Positions 59,501 through 64,000 of a DNA stretch of 64,000 nt are shown piece after piece. Position 1 is the stretch's first letter. Every line of letters starts with the position of its first letter. Under the pieces are notes generated by a model that searched no databases, was not told where the DNA came from, and saw nothing but the letters and a program-made list of their open reading frames with translations. Origin of the DNA: Prolixibacteraceae bacterium (lineage in GTDB: Bacteria > Bacteroidota > Bacteroidia > Bacteroidales > Prolixibacteraceae); contig DOAQ01000011.1 in the NCBI GenBank assembly GCA_003506435.1, positions 1 to 64,000 on the forward strand, given 5' to 3'. A program made the position numbers and the translations under genes.

Positions 59501-59559
59501 TAATATGGGTGCGATTGCAAACTGACAGGTATTCTTTCGGAGAAATTGGGTGTATCCAT
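56533..59559 (-). CDS. cas13b: Type VI-B CRISPR RNA-guided RNase Cas13b
   Basis: A 1008-residue effector that binds crRNA and cleaves RNA. HEPN1 lies near the N-terminus with RNNASH (Arg116, His121) and HEPN2 near the C-terminus with RNKMLH (Arg957, His962). This near-terminal placement of the two HEPN sites is diagnostic for Cas13b against Cas13a, c and d. The HEPN1 numbering matches what I recall for the Bergeyella zoohelcum protein. At 1008 residues it is at the short end of the family. It is intact and has its own promoter (59581-59612). It overlaps csx28 by 4 nt and is separated from the array by a terminator. No cas1/cas2 nearby. Confidence 0.97.
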   Translation of the reverse strand: MDTPNFSERIPVSLQSHPYYFAHYLNMARHNAYVILEYVNRELIKPGKNLDEDNLIQSTVLKDGYFDRKPDELSHRNRLLVQHFPFLREAENEGARTCNPVSYKLKTALAALNQWRNNASHYPLNQNHEKDFDLQPFFSFAIEACKKRMREVFQPDDFYLLETNEKQFYTLHNENGFTEKGLYCFICFFLEKKYAFQFLAGIKGFKNTTDNKFRATLETFTEHCCRLPKPKLDSSDIKLDMLGELSRCPAPLFDLLDIEERKKFIREPEEVKPDESGDREEVQQVLMKRYDDRFPYFALRYFEEKNLLKGISFHIHIGRWIKSEHTKKIMGAERDRRLLKDIRTFGELKEFSPEHAPDYWLRDGITPDDVDQFSPQYRIVGNRIGIKLNYNGHNRWSVPDKEINVKPDAIISTYEFLNLFLYEHLYQKKLTGLSPAEFIQDYLDRFNNFLSEFKAGHIRPVGDFSLEKRRGQGDEPDLTARRKSLQKELDRFVLKGKDLPDKIREYLLGYKQKSEKKQAKWILGGMIKETVYWRNKAEQSPEKMRSGDMAQQLARDIIFLTPPHTVKEHKQKLNSLEYDVLQYALAYFSSNREKLYSFFKEHQLTVKGDRAHPFLYKIRLDECQGILDFFIVYMQQKEKWLGWLDRNLKSPRLNEEEFFNTYSYFIKTDTKRAIEMDYESCPNYLPRGIFNEPIAKALQKAGVKIKDEDNASYALSVYSNGKTQPFYNKERYYNKGIFRMEELPEKLQPKELLGKIQWTIKSSGKDTEEFRSLQNLKNRILNTEKEIRYVQSTDRALWIMVADLFPETFELRPDDLECIGHDLSDDLLSRPYQMKEKVYNYTITDYLPIKRYGEFRRFLKDRRLENLLTYFEEGVPLHREALVAELEAYDLQRKNLLEIIYRFEKLVFDRHRHELTFSGEGENQYVNHWDYLDFVARKYGLSAEVKELNSERFTELRNKMLHNQIPYQLWIKEAIAAREENTVCGRIMGMIGEIYERMTTEIEKQMQV

Positions 59560-59569
59560 TGCGGGTAAA

Positions 59570-59612
59570 TTGGTTTAAACCAAAAATAGAAATTAAAAAA
59601 CAGCTTCACAAA
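59570..59612 (-). promoter_or_regulatory. cas13b promoter and overlapping palindrome
   Basis: On the minus strand TTTG (59609-59612), a 20-nt spacer and TATTTTTG (59581-59588) match the Bacteroidota consensus exactly. The predicted start site is about 59575, leaving a leader of roughly 15 nt. A perfect 14-bp palindrome, TTGGTTTAAACCAA (59570-59583), lies over that start site and is a good operator candidate. Confidence 0.75.
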
Positions 59613-59650
59613 CAGTCTTTTATAAAGTTTTCAACTGATTTTTTGCACAT

Positions 59651-59688
59651 AAAAACGCCCTGAAGCAGACGATACCTGCATCAGGGCG
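59651..59688 (-). terminator. Terminator between CRISPR array and cas13b
   Basis: On the minus strand CGCCCTGA and TCAGGGCG arms (59656-59663, 59681-59688), extended by GCAG/CTGC past one A-A mismatch, are followed by T5. It begins 7 nt from the outermost repeat and would end a minus-strand array transcript before cas13b. Confidence 0.8.
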
Positions 59689-59695
59689 CAATGCG

Positions 59696-60260
59696 GTTGT
59701 TCTCACCTTCCAAAATTAAGGCATTCACAACAAAGGCAATGAACTGCATAAGATCAGCCGTGTTGTTCTCACCTTCCAAAATTAAGGCATTCACAACGGC
59801 TCCGGGAATGGGCAAAGAACATTAACAGTTGTTCTCACCTTCCAAAATTAAGGCATACACAACTAAACCAATTTTGGAACAGATCACTAAATTGTTGTTC
59901 TCACCTTCCAAAATTAAGGCATACACAACCGTTGGCTACACAGCCGACCCAACTTCGGGGTTGTTCTCACCTTCCAAAATTAAGGCATACACAACTTTCA
60001 AAAAACGCTTATTGATGTTGAAACAGTTGTTCTCACCTTCCAAAATTAAGGTATTCACAACCACGCATTCAACCTGCACAACAAAGTAGTGGTTGTTTTC
60101 ACCTTCCAAAATTAAGGCATTCACAACCAATCATTCAGAATAGTACAAACAAATATTAGTTGTTTTCACCTTCCAAAATTAAGGCATACACAACTTATTG
60201 AGGGCGTATTAATAGGCACAATCAGTTTTTTCATCTTGCAAAGTTAAGGCATACACATCA
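59696..60260 (-). CRISPR. Type VI-B CRISPR array, 9 repeats, 8 spacers
   Basis: 36-bp repeats start at 59696, 59762, 59828, 59894, 59960, 60026, 60092, 60159 and 60225. Spacers are 30 nt, except the 31-nt one at 60128-60158. In minus orientation the repeat begins GTTGTGAATGCC, has a TTTTGGAAGG core and ends GTGAGAACAAC, aligning well with known Cas13b repeats and far less well in plus orientation. CCTT/AAGG forms the stem around the U-rich loop. Variants: A for T in the GCATTCAC part of four interior repeats, GTATTCAC in repeat 6, and TTTTC for TTCTC in repeats 7-8. Repeat 9 (60225-60260) is strongly degenerate. Mature crRNA should be spacer then repeat. Confidence 0.97.
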
Positions 60261-60537
60261 ATTTGCCGCATGCTATGGTTACAACAATTGTTTTTATCGT
60301 TTTCAAACGACAGACCTGACAGGTTTTAAAAACCTGTCAGGTCTGACGAAAAAAAATATACTTCGCTATTGTTTATTAATCAATATTCGCGTAAATTGTA
60401 TACCAGATTTACAGAAAAGGGAAGAACGTTCTCTTTTTGCTTCCGCCCCAAGCGAAGGAAAGCAAAAAGCATACTGAAAAATACGTACCGGATGGGAAGG
60501 TTTGCCCAACGGGGGCGAAGCCACGGGCCAAGCCCCC
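60261..60537. other. Array-flanking intergenic region
   Basis: Upstream of the array in the minus sense. It contains REP copy 2 (60311-60345). No ORF is credible and no full TTTG/TAnnTTTG promoter was found; the degenerate repeat itself holds TAACTTTG, a TAnnTTTG match. Confidence 0.45.
60311..60345. repeat. REP-like palindrome, copy 2
   Basis: CAGACCTGACAGGTTT arms (16 bp) around a 3-nt loop, identical in its arms to copy 1. It borders the array side of the Cas13b locus. Confidence 0.93.
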
Positions 60538-60663
60538 GAAGGGAAAGTCGCCGGTTGTGTAGGAATGCCTGCCGGTCGCGTAGGAATCGTTACCCTGCTG
60601 GTAGGAATACATAACAGACACGTAGGAACACTTGACGGACCGGTAGGAACCGTTGCCCTTGGA
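60538..60663 (+). repeat. Second degenerate 21-nt repeat array (6 units)
   Basis: Units begin GTAGGAA followed by 14 variable bases, at 60559, 60580, 60601, 60622 and 60643, with a weaker unit at 60538. Same period as the array at 869-1161 but a different core, sharing only GGAA. It sits upstream of the interrupted gene at 60779. Confidence 0.72.
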
Positions 60664-60778
60664 GGAAACAAAAAAAAACAGACAAAGAAGAAGCATTATG
60701 ATCATACAGGCATTTTTGGAATAGGGGAAGAAACAAACAGGGGAGTGTTTTTTATTCACTTTTTAAAAATTAATTGCT

Positions 60779-61438
60779 ATGGTATCAAATCAAAAAACCA
60801 ATGAATCGGCTATCCTTGAAAAGTACAGGGTAGCATTTGAAAATGTAAGCCTGCAACCTGAGATTGCAGCGTTAATGGGAGAACTCGGGTATACTACCGA
60901 AAAAATTGCAGAAGGAAAGGGACTTCTCAGAACGGCCCGTTCGGCCTACGATTTAAACAAACGGGAAGATGATGAAACCCTGGATGCAAAAAAACAACTC
61001 GAAAGCTCGAAAGCTGTACTAGCTGCAATGTACCGTATGGACCGCAAAAAAGCCAAGGTACTGTTCCGAAACGATCCGGTAAAGATGTCGCAACTGGGGC
61101 TCGAAGGGAGTATACCTGAAGCGCACCTGCCCTGGATCGAAACCATCCGGAAATTTTACATCAACGCCCTTGTCGACACGGCGATCAAAGAATCATTGCT
61201 CCGTATGAAAGTAACGGAGGAAAACCTGAATGAAGGCGCAGCCCTGATCTCGAAAATTGAACAGTAACGCGCTGCCTGGTTGCGCGAACTTGGCGAATCG
61301 CAGGATGCAACCCAAACAAAAGACAAAGCGCTGGCTGCCATCTCCATCTGGATGCGCGACTTTTACGACGTGGCAAAAATCGCCCTCGACGATAGCCCGC
61401 AACTGTTGGAAGTATTGGGATTGTCAGTAAAAAATTAA
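60779..61438 (+). pseudogene. Interrupted hypothetical gene (in-frame TAA)
   Basis: The frame from ATG 60779 runs 162 codons to TAA at 61265-61267 (..KIEQ). In the same frame it continues 57 more codons to TAA at 61436-61438 with protein-like sequence (AAWLRELGESQD, AISIWMRDFYDVAKIAL). Composition does not change across the stop, so this looks like one helical protein of about 219 residues broken by a single nonsense change, unless the stop is read through. The N-terminal part is helical (FENVSLQPEIAALMGELGY). Family not recognised; function unknown. Lies between REP copies 2 and 3. Confidence 0.75.
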
Positions 61439-61449
61439 TCGCAATTATC

Positions 61450-61482
61450 CAGACCTGACAGGTTTCAAAAACCTGTCAGGTC
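61450..61482. repeat. REP-like palindrome, copy 3
   Basis: CAGACCTGACAGGTTT pairs with AAACCTGTCAGGTC, and it lies 16 nt upstream of the RAYT start codon. Confidence 0.9.
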
Positions 61483-61497
61483 AAAAAACACCCTGCT

Positions 61498-62121
61498 ATG
61501 CAAAAAATTGAACCTTTACTATACGACAATTATTACCACATTTTCAATCGTGGCATCGACAGTTGCAATTTGTTCCAAAAGCCAGAAAACTATGACTATT
61601 TTCTCTCCCTTTACGATCAGTATATTTCACCAATTGCCGATACATTTGCATGGGTACTTATGCCCAACCATTTTCATTTTCTGGTAAGAATAAAAGGAGA
61701 AAACGAAATTGCAGCATCATCTTCATCTTCATCTTCATCAAATCTGACAGGTTTTCGAAACCTGTCAGATTTAAAACCACCACACCAATATTTTTCAAAT
61801 CTGTTCAATGCTTATACAAAGGCCTTCAACAAACGTTATTTGCGTCATGGGACTCTGTTTGAACGACCTTTTAAACGAAAGTTAATCGACAACGAATATT
61901 ATTTAAAGCAAGTCATTCTTTATATTCATAATAACCCCGTAATTCATGGTTTTTGCGATCACCCGATGGATTATCCATGGAGCAGCTATCTGACCTGCGT
62001 TTCAGTAAAACCGACCAAACTTCACCGTGAATCAGTTATTGGCTGGTTCGATGATGCTGCTAATTTTAAGTACATGCACAATCAAAAAATTGAAGTCATT
62101 TCAGACCTGATAGGTTTTTGA
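61498..62121 (+). CDS. REP-associated tyrosine transposase (RAYT, Y1/IS200-like)
   Basis: A 207-residue HUH single-strand transposase: YHIFNRGI (about 13-20), the HUH metal motif MPNHFHFLV (His58, His60), FNKRYLRHGTLFERPFK (about 115) and the Tyr-bearing helix YIHNNPVIHGF. RAYTs bind and cut REP palindromes near themselves. Here copies of one palindrome lie before the gene, inside it and over its stop. The inner copy follows a run of eight Ser codons (about 73-81) and encodes NLTGFRNLSDL in frame without breaking the protein. Likely active or recently active. Confidence 0.9.
   Translation: MQKIEPLLYDNYYHIFNRGIDSCNLFQKPENYDYFLSLYDQYISPIADTFAWVLMPNHFHFLVRIKGENEIAASSSSSSSSNLTGFRNLSDLKPPHQYFSNLFNAYTKAFNKRYLRHGTLFERPFKRKLIDNEYYLKQVILYIHNNPVIHGFCDHPMDYPWSSYLTCVSVKPTKLHRESVIGWFDDAANFKYMHNQKIEVISDLIGF
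61740..61772. repeat. REP-like palindrome, copy 4 (inside RAYT gene)
   Basis: AAATCTGACAGGTTTTCGAAACCTGTCAGATTT-type palindrome at 61740-61772 (15-bp arms, 3-nt loop), located in frame in the linker-like Ser-rich part of the transposase gene. Its outer bases differ from copies 1-3 (ATCTG for GACCTG). Confidence 0.9.
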
Positions 62122-62138
62122 AAACCTGTCAGGTCTGA
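62101..62138. repeat. REP-like palindrome, copy 5
   Basis: TCAGACCTGATAGGTTTT and complement, with one mismatch (T for C in the left arm). It spans the RAYT stop codon, so the last codons (SDLIGF) are REP-derived. Confidence 0.9.
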
Positions 62139-62179
62139 TGCAAAATAATTTTTACCTTGTGCAAAAAACGAAGATCAGG

Positions 62180-63367
62180 ATGAATACAACGTACGATATC
62201 GTGATGCGCGACGAGGATTTTGTTCTTTATGCCAACGGCAAACCGCTCCGCACACCCGCAGGCAATGAAGTTGCCCATGCCAACGCCCGTTTATTGCGAC
62301 TGGCCATAACCCGCGAATTATTTCAGGAAAAACAAAGTATATCGCCACTCTCACTGCTGATTAAACTGACCGACGTACTGGCCGGATCGACCCCTGTTTT
62401 CGGGTTCAACATTTCCGAAGAGATCGAAAACGACCCGATACTGAAGAAAGCAGAAAATACATCTGCCGGGCTTTCAGTACTAACCATGCCCGACAATTTT
62501 TCGCTGACAGATTATGTCTTTCTCAATTCATCATCAATGGCTTCGGCAGTCGGGGCTTTTCAATACCGGAAAGAGCAAAACCAGCCAATCGGCGAATACG
62601 CGGCCGCATTCATTGCCCGTCTGAGTACAGAACAGCAACTGGCCCTGAATACGCTGGCCGTTGAGCACGATTGCGGCATCCTGATCCATCTGCTCTTTCT
62701 TAGTGGTTTTATGTCCCTGTCGGAATATGCTACCGGTACGGTCATCCTGAAACTGAAAAAAAATGACCCGTCAATTGCTGATGTCCTCAATTCATCTGGC
62801 ATACAGGGATTGGCAGAAATGCAAAAACAATTCATTGCAAATGCGCAAACGGTAGCCGATTTTCTGACACTTTTCAAAAATGAAAACAAAATTTCGGTGA
62901 TCGAAGAGATCATTAAACGGGGCGAAGACGACCAGACCGAATTTAAAAGCACCCTACGCTGGGATTTGCGGCAGGCAATTAAAAATGCAGCCATTGAACA
63001 CGCATCGCTGAAAACCATCTGCGCATTTCTGAACAGCGAGGGAGGCGACCTGCTGATTGGCGTCCGCGACGATGGCAGTATTGAAGGGATTGAAACCGAT
63101 AAATTTGAAAACGACGACCGCTTTTTACTTCATCTCTGGACTCTTATTAAAACCTGCATGGGACAGGAAGTTGTTGAATGGGTGAAAACATCGCTTCAGA
63201 AATTCGGCGATAAAATCGTTTGCCGGGTCAGTTGCAAGCGTGCAAAAAAGCCGGTTTTCCTGAACCAGAAAGGCTTTGAAGAAGCATTTTTTATCCGGGT
63301 CGGCCCCAGTAGCAGCAACCTCGAAATCAGTTCGGCGCTGAAATATATCCAACAGCATTTCAATTAA
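62180..63367 (+). CDS. ATP12-like N-terminus fused to AlbA_2 (Schlafen-type) domain
   Basis: A protein of about 395 residues; the ATG at 62180 is preferred because the upstream one at 62138 overlaps REP copy 5. The N-terminal part (YDIVMRDEDFVLYANGKPLR, then TPAGNE, LAITRELFQEKQ and SPLSLLIKLTDV) follows the pattern of the F1-ATPase assembly chaperone ATP12, including the LAxAIAxEW-like helix. The C-terminal 150 residues form an AlbA_2/Schlafen AlbA domain: DDQTEFKSTLRWD, TICAFLNSEGGDLLIGVRDDG and FFIRVGPSSSNLE. That domain occurs in nucleic-acid-binding and defence-type proteins. The first assignment is tentative, the second firm. Confidence 0.8.
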   Translation: MNTTYDIVMRDEDFVLYANGKPLRTPAGNEVAHANARLLRLAITRELFQEKQSISPLSLLIKLTDVLAGSTPVFGFNISEEIENDPILKKAENTSAGLSVLTMPDNFSLTDYVFLNSSSMASAVGAFQYRKEQNQPIGEYAAAFIARLSTEQQLALNTLAVEHDCGILIHLLFLSGFMSLSEYATGTVILKLKKNDPSIADVLNSSGIQGLAEMQKQFIANAQTVADFLTLFKNENKISVIEEIIKRGEDDQTEFKSTLRWDLRQAIKNAAIEHASLKTICAFLNSEGGDLLIGVRDDGSIEGIETDKFENDDRFLLHLWTLIKTCMGQEVVEWVKTSLQKFGDKIVCRVSCKRAKKPVFLNQKGFEEAFFIRVGPSSSNLEISSALKYIQQHFN

Positions 63368-63370
63368 TTT

Positions 63371-63411
63371 GTTTAAACCTGACAGGTTTTTGAAACCTGT
63401 CAGGTTTAAAC
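63371..63411. repeat. REP-like palindrome, copy 6
   Basis: Perfect 19-bp arms beginning GTTTAAACCTGACAGG (63371-63389, 63393-63411) around TTG. It lies between the convergent AlbA_2 gene and the NADH dehydrogenase gene and overlaps the stop region of the latter. Confidence 0.93.
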
Positions 63412-64000
63412 TTTCCGGAACGGTTTGATGATCAGCCGCAACGATTGATCGTAGGTGATATAATTCCAGAACCAGTTGATAAAAACCAGCATGCGGTTTT
63501 TTACCCCAACAATCGACATCAGGTGTACGAACATCCAGATCAGCCATGCAATCCGTCCACCAAACCGGAGAAACGGAAAATCGACTACAGCCAAATTACG
63601 TCCGACGGTCGCCATCGAACCTTTGTCGGCATATTCAAACTTTCGCAGTTCACGGCTTTCATTCATTCGTTTCAGGTTCCGGGCAAGGTTCCGGGCCTGC
63701 TGAATGGCTACCTGTGCCAACTGGGGATGACCGTTCGGATATTTTTCAGTTTGCATATAGGCCAAATCACCTAACACAAAAACATCTTCAACATCCGGCA
63801 AGCGGTTGTACCGGTCTACCGGAAGCCGGTTTCCCCGGACAGCTCGTTCTCTGTTGATACCATCGGGATATGTTCCGGTAATCCCGGCCGCCCAGATCAT
63901 GGTATTCGATTGAATAGACCGTCCATCCTGAAACGTTACAGTGTGCCCGTCGTAATCAACCACCCGGGTTCCGGTATAAACATGAATTCCAAGTTTTTCG
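63406..64000 (-). CDS. ndh: Type II NADH:quinone oxidoreductase, 5'-truncated by window edge
   Basis: The frame is open to the right edge, so the N-terminal FAD-binding part is missing. The visible part has NTMIWAAGITG, DVFVLGDLAYM (second FAD/NAD segment), PQLAQVAIQQARNLARNLKR and a C-terminal membrane-associating region, ending YITYDQSLRLIIKPF, as in NDH-2. It oxidises NADH and reduces quinone without pumping protons. An internal GTG at 63963 is not the start, because the homologous sequence GIHVYTGTRVVDYDG runs across it. Confidence 0.92.
   Translation of the reverse strand, partial: EKLGIHVYTGTRVVDYDGHTVTFQDGRSIQSNTMIWAAGITGTYPDGINRERAVRGNRLPVDRYNRLPDVEDVFVLGDLAYMQTEKYPNGHPQLAQVAIQQARNLARNLKRMNESRELRKFEYADKGSMATVGRNLAVVDFPFLRFGGRIAWLIWMFVHLMSIVGVKNRMLVFINWFWNYITYDQSLRLIIKPFRKV

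Noticed and set aside
59829..60130. Open frames on both strands inside the CRISPR array
   Set aside because: The 66-nt repeat-spacer period is a multiple of three, so the repeat yields the same stop-free peptide each time; not genes.
59732..60224. Inferring targets from the spacers by reading frame
   Set aside because: Most 30-nt spacers have open frames on both strands, so this does not discriminate; a database search of the spacers is needed.
59696..60260. Plus-strand orientation of the array, suggested by the degenerate last repeat
   Set aside because: Repeat alignment to Cas13b repeats and the minus-strand terminator next to repeat 1 outweigh the polarity argument; the conflict is reported as a finding instead.
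60502..60804. 100-residue plus-strand ORF over the second 21-nt array
   Set aside because: It is low-complexity, generated by the repeat and overlaps the start of the better supported gene at 60779.

Overview
The window is a chromosomal segment of a Bacteroidota bacterium, most likely a Bacteroidales/Marinilabiliales relative. The evidence is: a gldB gliding-motility lipoprotein gene; alternative complex III (act) genes; LytTR regulators; several promoters of the Bacteroidota type (TTTG, about 19-20 nt, TAnnTTTG); weak Shine-Dalgarno signals; and a type VI-B CRISPR system, which is nearly confined to this phylum. No rRNA or tRNA gene was recognised.

Layout. 0-4 kb: a partial P-loop ATPase, an array of degenerate 21-nt repeats, a Fic protein whose catalytic His is replaced by Gln, and a class V aminotransferase. 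4-14 kb: htpG behind a sigma-54-like promoter with an upstream palindrome, a lipoprotein, a three-gene RND efflux operon and a secreted His/Tyr-rich protein. 14-24 kb: ruvX-def, a ComEC-like gene, trkA-trkH, an APC permease and an AT-rich glycosyltransferase-phosphatase fusion. 24-35 kb: guaA, gldB, a beta-barrel protein, nadE, a Crp-like regulator, an intact Fic protein, a MutS-like membrane ATPase, a PAP2 phosphatase and obg. 35-44 kb: a BI-1 protein, two tandem GNAT-like paralogues, rpmE2, lon, two LytTR response regulators and an AI-2E family exporter. 44-53.6 kb: actABCDEF, interrupted between actD and actE by a RibD/DHFR-like gene and decorated by heptanucleotide repeats that start right after the actA and actD stop codons. 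53.6-55.9 kb: a MITE-like element and an M13 peptidase.

55.9-63.4 kb is an accessory island and the most interesting part. It carries cas13b and a csx28-like gene in an ATGA-overlapping operon, with its own promoter and a CRISPR array of nine 36-bp repeats and eight spacers. Repeat homology and a terminator place crRNA transcription on the minus strand, upstream of cas13b. No cas1/cas2 is present. Six copies of one palindrome (core CCTGACAGGTTT / AAACCTGTCAGG) occur only in this island and fall at the borders of its modules: both sides of the Cas13b locus, both sides of and inside a REP-associated tyrosine transposase (RAYT) gene, and after an AlbA_2-domain gene whose N-terminal half resembles the ATP12 F1-assembly chaperone. 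A gene with an in-frame TAA and a second 21-nt repeat array lie between these modules. The palindromes plus RAYT suggest a REP/RAYT system that marks, and may have helped assemble, this island. A type II NADH dehydrogenase runs off the right edge.

Functionally, the core genes cover respiration (ACIII, NDH-2), protein quality control (HtpG, Lon, Def), ion and amino-acid transport, and efflux. The accessory genes cover RNA-targeting defence and repeat mobilisation.
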